From: Lysinibacillus odysseyi 34hs-1 = NBRC 100172
Lineage (GTDB): Bacteria > Bacillota > Bacilli > Bacillales_A > Planococcaceae
Length of the DNA stretch: 64,000 nt
Reading direction: 5' to 3'
Assembly (NCBI RefSeq): GCF_001591965.1
Contig: NZ_BCVX01000005.1
Span: 186,001-250,000, forward strand
Each line of letters opens with the position of its first letter. Positions within the stretch are counted from its first letter, which is position 1. The notes beneath the pieces were generated by a model that saw nothing but the letters and a program-made list of their open reading frames with translations, did not search any database and was not told the origin of the DNA. Positions 7,873 through 15,817 of the stretch are shown piece after piece. Made by a program: the position numbers and the translations under genes.

Positions 7873-9225
7873 ATGGATGCAGAAAATCTCTATTATTTTG
7901 AAAAAGCACCGGTCGCAAAAGCTGTAGCCCATTTTGCTGTACCGATGATGCTAGGCACATCAATGAGTGTCATATATTCCATCTTGAATGCCTATTTTCT
8001 TGGTACGCTCCACAGTACTGCCATGTTAACCGCGCTCGCATTAACCCTGCCGTTATTTGCGATCATTATGGCACTGGGAAATTTGATTGGCATGGGGAGT
8101 GGTACATTTATCTCACGTTTGTTAGGAGAGAAAAAATACGGCGAAGTAAAACATGTTTCTTCATTCGCCTTTTACAGCAGCTTAGTTCTCGGTCTTATTG
8201 TGATCGCTGTCGGCCTCCCATTAATCGATCCAATCGTTCATAGCCTAGGAGCAACGCCTGACTCCTTCGAATTTACGAAGGACTATGTCACAATTATGCT
8301 TATAGGCTCGCCATTTGTCATATTGTTCTTCACACTGGAAAATATCGTGCGCTCAGAAGGGGCAGCAATCACATCGATGATCGGTATGATTCTCAGCGTG
8401 GCCGTGAATATTCTTCTAGATGCGCTAGTCATCTTCGTCTTCCATTGGGGCGTGACCGGGGTTGCGTCTGCTACGGTAATTTCAAACGTGGCTGCGAGTG
8501 CATTCTTCGCTTTCCATATAGGATATAAAAGCCAATTTTTAACCGTTTCCGCAAAATGGTTCAAGACTAACAAAGACATTCTAGCCAATGTATTCAAAAT
8601 TGGAGTTCCCGTCTTTATTATGAGTATCTTTTTGGGTGCAATGTCGCTCATCTTAAACCACTTTCTTGTCGAGTACGGGGATCAGGCAGTAGCTGCTTTT
8701 GGAATATCCTCCCGTTTACTGCAATTTCCTGAGTTTATTCTGATGGGCTTATGCGAAGGAGTAGTACCGCTCATTGCCTTTTCTTTTACAGCAGATAAAA
8801 CACGTATGAAGCATACTATCGGATTTACAATCAAAGCGATTGTGACGTTAGCCTGCGTATTTGGCGTTATTGTCTATCTGATTTCCGATCACTTAATTGG
8901 TTTATTTACGAATGAACCGCAATTAATTGAAATGGGGAGTTACATTCTGCATGTAACGTTCCTATCCTTATTCGTTTCAGGCATGACCACATTGTTTACT
9001 GGAATCTTTCAAGCAACAGCTCAAGGAACCGCCGCGTTTATTATGTCAATTATTCAAGGTATTACTCTGATTCCCATACTATTTATCGCCAACCATATGC
9101 ACGGCTTCCACGGGGTGATCTGGTCCCTTGTCATTGCAGATACTGTGGCATTCATTGTTGGGGGCATTATGCTGTATATTCTGCGGAACAAATTGCAGCC
9201 GGAACTGGATAGTTTAGTACAGTAG
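7873..9225 (+). CDS. mepA: MATE-family multidrug efflux pump, MepA-like
   Basis: This 450-residue protein has twelve hydrophobic segments. It resembles Staphylococcus MepA closely along its length: the N-terminal LYYFEKAPV, then FAVPMMLGT near residue 25, GNLIGMGSGTFISRLLG near 75, and PEFILMGLCEGVVPLIAFSF near 290. MATE pumps export cationic drugs and dyes using sodium or proton gradients. The ATG at 7873 is preferred to the in-frame GTG at 7864, because the AAGAAGTGATCC upstream pairs with the 16S 3' end. It is divergent from a TetR repressor with a triple operator between, so it is probably inducible. Confidence 0.9.
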   Translation: MDAENLYYFEKAPVAKAVAHFAVPMMLGTSMSVIYSILNAYFLGTLHSTAMLTALALTLPLFAIIMALGNLIGMGSGTFISRLLGEKKYGEVKHVSSFAFYSSLVLGLIVIAVGLPLIDPIVHSLGATPDSFEFTKDYVTIMLIGSPFVILFFTLENIVRSEGAAITSMIGMILSVAVNILLDALVIFVFHWGVTGVASATVISNVAASAFFAFHIGYKSQFLTVSAKWFKTNKDILANVFKIGVPVFIMSIFLGAMSLILNHFLVEYGDQAVAAFGISSRLLQFPEFILMGLCEGVVPLIAFSFTADKTRMKHTIGFTIKAIVTLACVFGVIVYLISDHLIGLFTNEPQLIEMGSYILHVTFLSLFVSGMTTLFTGIFQATAQGTAAFIMSIIQGITLIPILFIANHMHGFHGVIWSLVIADTVAFIVGGIMLYILRNKLQPELDSLVQ

Positions 9226-9404
9226 ATATGACTCACAAAAAAAGCGGTAGGAGAAGCCCCTTCGCTTCTTGCTCTATAGAACACATTTAAAGCTCATGGA
9301 GGAAAAAACATCGAGGTATTTTAACAGCTCAACTTATTTTGGAAATGAATAACGAAACCTCGTAAGAGATATAAAAACAATAACGTGTCTTATAAATAAA
9401 AATA

Positions 9405-9427
9405 GTGAACTCCTTTTTGGAGTCCAC
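9405..9427 (-). terminator. Terminator of the acetyltransferase gene
   Basis: A nine-base stem (GTGGACTCC/GGAGTTCAC on the minus strand, one G-U pair) is followed by TATTTTTATTTA. It lies about 35 bases past the acetyltransferase stop codon. Confidence 0.7.
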
Positions 9428-9462
9428 TTATTTAATCAAATTTCCCTTGGACCGAAAAAACA

Positions 9463-10023
9463 TTACTTTGAGTTCTTGTAATAAACTGCATGATCGGTCC
9501 ATTCATCATCTTCGTATATAAAGCCTTTGCGGATACATTCAAATTTCATGCCTACACTTTCAGCTAATTTCATAGAAGGTGTATTATCAAGGTTAATATG
9601 GGCTTCTATACGGTGAAATTTTAAATATTGAAAAGCAATATTTAGAGCCTCTTGTACGGCTTCTTTACCATAACCTTCTTTCCAATGCTGATTATGAATG
9701 GTATACCCTATACGCCCCCATTGGAAATCATCTCTTGCTAAGGTTGAAAAATCAACCATCCCCAGATGTATACCATCCTCTTTTCTAAACACACCAAATA
9801 CATGTGCAGTATCTGTGAGTGCTAACTCTTGATGTTTATCTACGAGATTATGAAACCACTCCATTGTACATTCACTCATATCCATCTTTCCTTGATCATG
9901 GCGATTTTGAGATGGATAACGGCTTTCAAATTCATTTAACCAATTTTCATAGTCGTCTTTTCTTAACGGTCTTACTACTAATCTTTCTGTCTCTGAAACA
10001 TATTCAAATTTTCCCTCTTTCAA
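9463..10023 (-). CDS. GNAT-family N-acetyltransferase, RimJ/RimL-type
   Basis: This is a 186-residue protein of the ribosomal-protein acetyltransferase-like (Acetyltransf_3) group. It starts with the ETERLVVRPLRKDDYENW pattern, has GRIGYTIHNQHWKEGYGKEA around residues 105-125 (the acetyl-CoA pyrophosphate-binding loop) and NTPSMKLAESVGMKFE near 155. Such enzymes acetylate protein N-termini, amino sugars or small amines; the substrate is unknown. The start is TTG, with GAGGGG 8 bases upstream and no ATG nearby. It appears monocistronic, ending at its own terminator. Confidence 0.85.
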   Translation of the reverse strand: MKEGKFEYVSETERLVVRPLRKDDYENWLNEFESRYPSQNRHDQGKMDMSECTMEWFHNLVDKHQELALTDTAHVFGVFRKEDGIHLGMVDFSTLARDDFQWGRIGYTIHNQHWKEGYGKEAVQEALNIAFQYLKFHRIEAHINLDNTPSMKLAESVGMKFECIRKGFIYEDDEWTDHAVYYKNSK

Positions 10024-10378
10024 TATGTTATCCCCTCTGTCTTTGTTTTTCCTAACTACCTAGCCTGTTTTATTGGTATGGACTGTTCTAAGTGTCATAA
10101 GACTCTCTGCCGTTCATTTTATAACATCCGCTTTTATTCATTTGTAAGACCTATCACGGAATTATTTCGATTGAAAATAGACAGCTTTCATCAGTCATTC
10201 TACTGCCCATAGTATCGTCCTTATCATGTTTAATTCAGAAATGACAGCTAGTCAGAGCATGCCTAAAATTCTAGCAGCTTGACTATTAAAGGTTTCGGTA
10301 CTATATGGAATCAAATAGCTTCTCTTTATAAAAAACAGCAAAAGCCCCACCGGCTCTTACTATTTTCAGCCTTCCCCC
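10024..10378. other. Intergenic stretch without a recognised gene
   Basis: About 355 AT-rich bases lie between the acetyltransferase start and the end of the next minus-strand gene. I see no coding frame with a ribosome binding site. The only structure noted is the weak terminator at 10343-10355. Confidence 0.5.
10343..10355 (-). terminator. Weak terminator after the 249-residue hypothetical gene
   Basis: On the minus strand a short AGCC/GGCT stem is followed by TTTTGCTGTTTTTTAT. The stem is short, so efficiency is uncertain. Confidence 0.4.
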
Positions 10379-11128
10379 TCACGTATACTCAAGGCAAATG
10401 ACTGCTTTTTTCAGTTCCTTATTGAAGAACAGATAGATCCGGTCTGCCCCACAGGCTTGAAAATAATAGCCTGTCGCAAATCCGATATATGTAAACACAG
10501 CACCATTTTCATCCTTTGGCACGTACAGCAGGTTTGTGTAGTCAAAAGCATCCGCTTCACTTTCGTAGTCTTCCAGCAGCACCTGACCTTCCTCAGTTAT
10601 AAACCGCACATCATCTAATATCCCGTTTACCATAGGGTATTCTAAGCCCCAGCCTGCTGCCTGCTTATCGTTAAAATCCTGTTCCAATGCTTCTGCTGAT
10701 TCAAAGCCTCTTCCGAAACTGGAATAAGGGTAGATTTTTCCATGGCGAAGGAAAAATTGTTTCCTTGCTTCATAATCTGTTTCGTTCTGTAAATATACGT
10801 CCTCCAGTACTCCATCCGTTTCAGCCTCAAAGTAATCCCACCCTGCCTCAAATTGATATTTACCATCAATAATATTGAAGCCTAGCGTATCTTCTGTCGT
10901 GAAGCGTGTATGGAACTCCTTTGTATTTTCGCCGACACAGCCGTCATGGATTTCCTTTACTGATACAATATGCAGCCACTCATCCCACTCAGGATCAACA
11001 CACTGCAGATTGATAGAGCAAATCGGCAGGAAATACTTTTTATGCTGCTCCAGCTCATCGTAAAACACCTCTTCATATGAAGGAAACGGCTTGATAAATT
11101 GCTCCGGAATGTTCATCTTTTTATCCAT
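10379..11128 (-). CDS. Conserved-looking hypothetical protein, acidic, 249 residues
   Basis: I do not recognise the family with confidence. The protein is soluble, acidic and rich in aromatic residues, with no signal peptide or membrane segment. Its C-terminal third (TYIGFATGYYFQACGADRIY and LFFNKELKKAVICLEY) has the alternating pattern of a beta-rich domain and vaguely recalls DUF1963/YwqG-like proteins, but the match is not good enough to call. Codon use and the start region look normal. It is flanked by unrelated small genes and appears to be a single-gene unit. Confidence 0.65.
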   Translation of the reverse strand: MDKKMNIPEQFIKPFPSYEEVFYDELEQHKKYFLPICSINLQCVDPEWDEWLHIVSVKEIHDGCVGENTKEFHTRFTTEDTLGFNIIDGKYQFEAGWDYFEAETDGVLEDVYLQNETDYEARKQFFLRHGKIYPYSSFGRGFESAEALEQDFNDKQAAGWGLEYPMVNGILDDVRFITEEGQVLLEDYESEADAFDYTNLLYVPKDENGAVFTYIGFATGYYFQACGADRIYLFFNKELKKAVICLEYT

Positions 11129-11274
11129 CCTTATACGTTTTTTTCCATTTTAACACGCTCATACGAATAACGGGTGAGTGTAATCTAGGAGATAGGAAAA
11201 TAGCTCTCTTTCACTATAAATGTAAATATGTTACAGTTTCAATAACTTATTAGTTTTAGAAAGGAGAAAGTACT

Positions 11275-11574
11275 ATGTTTTATGTATACGATCTTGTCCA
11301 TTACTTGGACAGCGGTACACTGGGAATGATAAGTGAAATTCTATTAGTAACAATTTGTCTTTCGACTATCATTTTTCTATGGACAAAAAACCAATTTATT
11401 TCTTACTTTTCAGCAGCACCGCTCTTTTACTTTATTTCCTTATTTATCTCCGGTAACACACACCTTATCTTCCTGGTGCTCGCCATGACAATCCAGGCGT
11501 TAGTCAATATCGTCATTCAGAAACAGATTATTGGAAAAGAGAAGCCCAGCAAGAATCAGATACAAAACACGTAA
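11275..11574 (+). CDS. Small membrane protein of unknown function (99 residues)
   Basis: An AGGAGA site precedes the ATG. Three hydrophobic segments are visible (about residues 17-36, 41-58 and 62-82), followed by a basic tail. No enzymatic motif is visible and I do not recognise the family. It is followed 78 bases later by a second small membrane protein on the same strand, so the two may be cotranscribed. Confidence 0.6.
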   Translation: MFYVYDLVHYLDSGTLGMISEILLVTICLSTIIFLWTKNQFISYFSAAPLFYFISLFISGNTHLIFLVLAMTIQALVNIVIQKQIIGKEKPSKNQIQNT

Positions 11575-11652
11575 GGCGGTTTTACTATCGTAGTGAACAG
11601 TACGGAATCTAAATAGGCGTATAGGTTTTCGCATATTTCGGGAGGTAAACAG

Positions 11653-11835
11653 GTGAAATTTCTAAAGGGTTTATATGTAGTAATGTCTATAATGGTATTT
11701 GTTAATTTAAGCAGTGAATTTATTTTAGACGGTGAATATTCTGCCATCGCTAGTTGGATTACCGTGATGCTCTTCCTTTTAGGAACAGCCTTTTTTGCTA
11801 ATGCACGTTTTTATTTAAGCAGGAAGGAAGATTGA
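11653..11835 (+). CDS. Small membrane protein of unknown function (60 residues)
   Basis: The start is GTG with a perfect GGAGGT 6 bases upstream, which supports a real gene despite the short length. Two hydrophobic segments (about residues 4-24 and 32-50) are followed by a charged C-terminus ending SRKED. It lies downstream of another small membrane protein and has no family match that I recognise. Unlike its neighbour it has very little soluble sequence. Confidence 0.6.
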   Translation: MKFLKGLYVVMSIMVFVNLSSEFILDGEYSAIASWITVMLFLLGTAFFANARFYLSRKED

Positions 11836-11868
11836 GTGTTCACTTATTCAGTTTACAAAAAAGATAAA

Positions 11869-11906
11869 AGCAGCACTCCCTTTTAGGAATAATCAGGAGT
11901 GCTGCT
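11869..11906 (-). terminator. Terminator of the small minus-strand gene ending at 11973
   Basis: The stem is 11 bases and perfect (AGCAGCACTCC/GGAGTGCTGCT), followed on the minus strand by TTTATCTTTTTT. It could also act weakly against the converging plus-strand genes. Confidence 0.7.
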
Positions 11907-11972
11907 TGATCTAATGAGCTGCCAATATTTTTAGTGATGCTGTGGACGCTGTATAAATTTTCATATTTCCCC

Positions 11973-12173
11973 TTATTGAATGACGCTATAAACAAGTTCG
12001 TATTTTTCCACGTTTTCATCTGCTTCGACGGGAATATCCATGTTAGGAACGTCTTGCCTTGACTGGATAAAATGCTCGTATATTTCGGGATTCATTTTGA
12101 TCATATCGACCCGCTTACCTTGTGAATATAAATATTCTATATCTTCTTCAAGCTTACCTATTAGAAAGTCCAA
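11973..12173 (-). CDS. Small hypothetical protein (66 residues)
   Basis: No family is recognised. The predicted protein is acidic and probably helical at its N-terminus (DFLIGKLEEDIEYLYSQGKR). I place the start at the TTG at 12173, because a very strong GGGGAGGAG lies 6 bases upstream; the longer frame from ATG at 12191 would put that site inside the coding region. It ends at its own terminator and has no obvious operon partner. Confidence 0.5.
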   Translation of the reverse strand: MDFLIGKLEEDIEYLYSQGKRVDMIKMNPEIYEHFIQSRQDVPNMDIPVEADENVEKYELVYSVIQ

Positions 12174-12346
12174 CCTTACTCCTCCCCTCATATTTCACCC
12201 TTTTTGCTTTGTTAGTAAAAAAGGATACTTGCTTGAAATTTGTTCATTTTCGCCATTCTTTATACACCGCTTCCTTTCGACCATCACTTGGAGACTTCCA
12301 TGTAAACCGCTTATTTTCCTAAAAAAAAGCGCTGCTAATATAAAAA

Positions 12347-12371
12347 CGCCCGCCTGGCATATTACCGGGCG
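12347..12371 (-). terminator. Terminator downstream of the TlpA-like thioredoxin gene
   Basis: A GC-rich stem CGCCCG/CGGGCG is followed by TTTTTATAT on the minus strand. It lies about 100 bases past the stop codon of the gene ending at 12474. The rest of 12174-12473 shows nothing I can support. Confidence 0.6.
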
Positions 12372-12473
12372 GGAAAGTAACCGATTATTTATTTGCTCCG
12401 GATAAGAGCTGGTTTATAAAATGGTAATATAGCGGAGAAGAAAAACTTTACCGTTTTCCATTGTATATTGAAC

Positions 12474-13040
12474 TTACTTTTCCGTTTCATTTAATGCTGT
12501 AATTAGCTGCTCCATATATTCTTCATCCATCGGGCCGATGATCTTCTGGAAAATCATACCCTCTTTATCGATGATATAGCTTGTAGGGATTGTATATACT
12601 TCGTATAGCTTCCCGATTTCTCCTGTTTGGTCAAGGAGGACAGGAAATGTCAGACCGAATTCCGATACAAATTCCGCTACTTTTTCCGTTCCATAATCTT
12701 CGGAAGTTAAATTCACTGCCAAAATCTCGACTTCTTCCTGATGTTTTTCATAAAATTTTTGCATATGCGGCATTTCCTGACGGCAGGGCGGACACCAGGT
12801 AGCCCATAAATTTACAATGACGATTTTCCCTCTTAATGATGACAGCGTTACTTCTTCTCCTGTTAAAGATTTCAACGTAAAATCAGCTGCTTCTGTCGCC
12901 TGCCCTTTCTGAACAGCTGATTGCTGCTCATTCCCCTTATCCTTTTTCACCTCTACTGCCATTTTATCTCCTGATAGGTTGACAAAGAAAATAACAACCA
13001 ATACAGCTACAATAGCTGCCCCTATCATATTTTTCCGCAC
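12474..13040 (-). CDS. Membrane-anchored TlpA/ResA-like thiol-disulfide oxidoreductase
   Basis: This 188-residue protein has one N-terminal membrane anchor (about residues 5-23). A thioredoxin-like domain of the AhpC/TSA-TlpA type follows, with the redox motif WCPPC at residues 82-86. Its active site would face the cell exterior and could reduce disulfides during cytochrome maturation or in other exported proteins. A second, distinct ResA with CDPC lies at 38712-39245, so this copy probably has a separate client. The start is GTG with GAAGGGGG 6 bases upstream. It stands alone, followed by a terminator. Confidence 0.88.
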   Translation of the reverse strand: MRKNMIGAAIVAVLVVIFFVNLSGDKMAVEVKKDKGNEQQSAVQKGQATEAADFTLKSLTGEEVTLSSLRGKIVIVNLWATWCPPCRQEMPHMQKFYEKHQEEVEILAVNLTSEDYGTEKVAEFVSEFGLTFPVLLDQTGEIGKLYEVYTIPTSYIIDKEGMIFQKIIGPMDEEYMEQLITALNETEK

Positions 13041-13444
13041 TTCCGTCCCCCTTCTAGTGCTTTTCCTATGAAACAGCCTCGGCTTATCAAAGCTTCTCGC
13101 AATTACTACAAATTTCTATCCTTTATCACATACACATGGGGGCAAATCGTCAATAAAAACGATTTACGATATCGTTTTAAACGTTTGTTAATATAATGTA
13201 TTAACTTGTTAAATTTTTCAGTACCTACTCCTCACGAAAAGCGTTCCATTTCAACACGTACTTCTTCTTATTCTATTTAGCTTCTCCGGCATGATAATTA
13301 CAAAATTCCACTATTTTGTTCTCTATTTCCTCGTTACCATCTCCAGCTATGATATATTGATGAATCCTCCCTTCTGTGAAAAACATGAACAAAAAACGAC
13401 TTGGCTGTCATTACATCAGCCAAGTCGGATATTACCTTTTCATT
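13041..13444. other. Intergenic stretch: inverted repeat near the TlpA-like gene, and a terminator
   Basis: About 400 AT-rich bases without a supportable gene. An AAAACGAT/ATCGTTTT inverted repeat (13156-13178) lies about 120 bases upstream of the thioredoxin-like gene and might be an operator. The aldehyde dehydrogenase terminator is at 13397-13427. Confidence 0.5.
13397..13427 (-). terminator. Terminator of the aldehyde dehydrogenase gene
   Basis: A perfect 11-base stem CGACTTGGCTG/CAGCCAAGTCG with a 9-base loop is followed by TTTTTTG on the minus strand. Confidence 0.85.
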
Positions 13445-14776
13445 TTATTGACTTGTATCCTCCACCGTATAAACTGCCCGGAGATGAGAGAACGTTTTAA
13501 AACCGTGCTGCCCGTGGAAATGGCCGAGCCCGGATTGGTTGATACCGCCGAATGGTAATTCAGGGTGTATATTATGCAAAGCAATATCGTTAATCGTAAC
13601 CCCGCCGGATGATGTATTGGCAAGAATCCGGTTCTGGAATTCCTTGTCCTCACTGAAAATATATAAAGCGAGCGGCTTCGGTCGCTGACGAATGTAACGA
13701 ATAACCTCGGCTGTCTCTGTGTAAGGCTTCAGGAATGTCAGCGGGCCGAATATCTCCTCCTGCACGATCTTCATATCATCTGTTACATGGCCTAAAATTG
13801 TCGGTTCTATCAGGCGCAGTTCATCGTTTAATGTGCCGCCTGACAGTACCGTTGCCCCTTTACTCATCGCATCGTCCAGCAAGTTTTTCAAGCGGTTGTA
13901 GTGCATCTCATTGACAATTTGCGTACGCTCTGTCGTGCGGATTTTCCCGTCCTCATATAACAAAGCCTGTACAACGCCTTCATAGCTTTGGACAAATGCA
14001 TCCACATCTTCCGCCGGGACAAAAATATAATCTGGACAGATGCAGAATTGGCCGCCCATCATTATTTTTCCATACGCGAGGCGCTGAGCTGTACGACTAA
14101 GATCAATATGACGGTCCAAAATGGCCGGCGACTTCCCACCAAGCTCCAGTGTGACAGCTGCTAGATGCTTTGCTGCTCCCTGCATAATAATTTTCCCTAC
14201 TTTTTCTCCTCCTGTAAAGAAGAAGTGATTAAACGGCAGCTCGAGCAGTTCAGCCGCAACATCTGCCTCTCCCAGTACGACTGCCACTTCCCTTTCATCA
14301 AATACTTCCGATAAAACATCCTTGATTATTTGGCTGTAGGCCGGCGTAAATTCTGACGGCTTTATCACTACACAGTTGCCTGCAGCCACAGCCTCTGTCA
14401 ATGGGTGTACCGTTACAGAAAGCGGTGCATTCCATGTGCCGAAAATACAAACCAGTCCTCTTGGTTCATAAATGGCTTTCGCTGTGCTGCCCTCTTCACT
14501 TGCGTATTCTTCCGGCTGCATCCATTCCTCCAGATGGGCGATAATGTGATCAATGGACTGCGTCACTGCATATACTTGGTGTTTGGCCTCATCAATCGGG
14601 CGTGCAAAATCCGATATAGCTGCTTCCACAATATCGTCTAACCTCCGAAGTAGCACATCCTTCAGTTTTGCGAGCTTATCAATTCGCTGTACGGCTGTTG
14701 TGGCACGAACTTCCCACTGATACTCAAGCTGCTTCTCAAACATTTCCTTCAACTCATTTACCGCTACATTCTCCAT
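13445..14776 (-). CDS. NAD(P)-dependent aldehyde dehydrogenase, class 3/YwdH-like
   Basis: At 443 residues this belongs to the shorter ALDH group that includes fatty aldehyde and coniferyl aldehyde dehydrogenases. The cofactor region has FGTWNAPL (residues 112-119) and IKPSE (138-142). The general base is E211 in TLELGGKSP, and the catalytic cysteine is C245 in GGQFCICPDY. It would oxidise a medium- or long-chain or aromatic aldehyde to the acid. The C-terminus has FGGINQSGLGHFHG, typical of the family. It is a single-gene unit with its own terminator. Confidence 0.9.
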   Translation of the reverse strand: MENVAVNELKEMFEKQLEYQWEVRATTAVQRIDKLAKLKDVLLRRLDDIVEAAISDFARPIDEAKHQVYAVTQSIDHIIAHLEEWMQPEEYASEEGSTAKAIYEPRGLVCIFGTWNAPLSVTVHPLTEAVAAGNCVVIKPSEFTPAYSQIIKDVLSEVFDEREVAVVLGEADVAAELLELPFNHFFFTGGEKVGKIIMQGAAKHLAAVTLELGGKSPAILDRHIDLSRTAQRLAYGKIMMGGQFCICPDYIFVPAEDVDAFVQSYEGVVQALLYEDGKIRTTERTQIVNEMHYNRLKNLLDDAMSKGATVLSGGTLNDELRLIEPTILGHVTDDMKIVQEEIFGPLTFLKPYTETAEVIRYIRQRPKPLALYIFSEDKEFQNRILANTSSGGVTINDIALHNIHPELPFGGINQSGLGHFHGQHGFKTFSHLRAVYTVEDTSQ

Positions 14777-14948
14777 TTTTCGGACCTCATTTCTTTAGTA
14801 AATGGGGTGCTATCGAATCAAAGATGTACTCTCTATTTCTATTATACGAAAACTCCTATAAGATTCATAATTTTCCAGACACTATTTTCCGGAAGAAAGG
14901 CTAGGCCTCCTCCTGCCACCAAGATAACATTATATTCTCCAACAAAAA

Positions 14949-14976
14949 AGCCGCAATCCAATAAAGGATTGCGGCT
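14949..14976 (-). terminator. Terminator of the ycsI-ycsG-pxpA operon
   Basis: A perfect 11-base stem AGCCGCAATCC/GGATTGCGGCT with a 6-base loop and TTTTTTG tail on the minus strand follows the ycsI-like gene. Confidence 0.85.
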
Positions 14977-15010
14977 ACATAAAGCATTATCGCAAGCTGA
15001 TTGTTCCATT

Positions 15011-15802
15011 TTAAATGACGCTGTACACCTCATCCCGGACGTCACTAATAAACATACAGCCCGGTGCGTGTGTAATCATGATCGAAGGCTTGCTTTGCAT
15101 CGCTACTGCCTGTGGGGTAACACCGCAGGCCCAGAATACCGGTACTTCGCCTGGTTTGATCGTAACAGCATCACCAAAATCCGGTTTTGTAATATCCTCG
15201 ATGCCGATTTGACGCGGGTTGCCGATATGCAGCGGAGCCCCGTGGACAGCAGGGAAGCGTGATGTAATTTGGACAGCCCGGATAGCGTCTTCCGGTGACA
15301 TCGGCCGCATGCTGACAACGGTTGGTCCTTCAAACACCCCTGCCTTTATACACGGAATATTCGTCTTATACATCGGGACATTGCAGTTTTCCTCAATATG
15401 ACGGACCGGAATGCCGCTTTCTAAAAGCGGTGTTTCAAACGTAAAGCTGCATCCGATCAGAAAGGCAACCATATCGTCCTCCCAGTAATCTGTAATATCA
15501 TTTACCTCTTCCGTGAACACGCCATCCCGGTAAATGCGGTATTTTGGTATGTCCTTCCGGATGTCCGCATCTTTTGCCAGCAGTGCCGGACTGAATGAGC
15601 CGACTTCTGTCACATCAAGCACAGGACATTGCTTTTGGTTACGCTGGCAGAACAATAAAAAGTCAAAAGCATGCTCTTTTTTTAAGATGGCCAGATTTGC
15701 CTGTGTATACCCCTTTGACATACCTGCTGTCGGTCCTGTGATCTCCTGCTTTCGAATAAGCTCCCGTACATCTTTCGGAGCCAGTAATGAAACATCTTGC
15801 AT
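15011..15802 (-). CDS. ycsI: DUF1445/YcsI-family putative hydro-lyase
   Basis: This 263-residue protein matches the YcsI (DUF1445, D-glutamate cyclase-like) family. It begins with APKDVRELIRKQEITGPTAG, has FLIGCSFTFETPLLESGIPV around residues 125-145 and ends with the FWACGVTPQAV and ITHAPGCMFI motifs near 225-250. Mammalian relatives interconvert D-glutamate and 5-oxo-D-proline, which fits its place in a 5-oxoprolinase operon. It is the third gene after pxpA and a NRAMP-like transporter, the same order as ycsF-ycsG-ycsI in Bacillus subtilis. AGGAGG precedes the ATG. The exact reaction in bacteria is inferred. Confidence 0.88.
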   Translation of the reverse strand: MQDVSLLAPKDVRELIRKQEITGPTAGMSKGYTQANLAILKKEHAFDFLLFCQRNQKQCPVLDVTEVGSFSPALLAKDADIRKDIPKYRIYRDGVFTEEVNDITDYWEDDMVAFLIGCSFTFETPLLESGIPVRHIEENCNVPMYKTNIPCIKAGVFEGPTVVSMRPMSPEDAIRAVQITSRFPAVHGAPLHIGNPRQIGIEDITKPDFGDAVTIKPGEVPVFWACGVTPQAVAMQSKPSIMITHAPGCMFISDVRDEVYSVI

Positions 15803-15817
15803 GCTTTTCTCCTCCTT

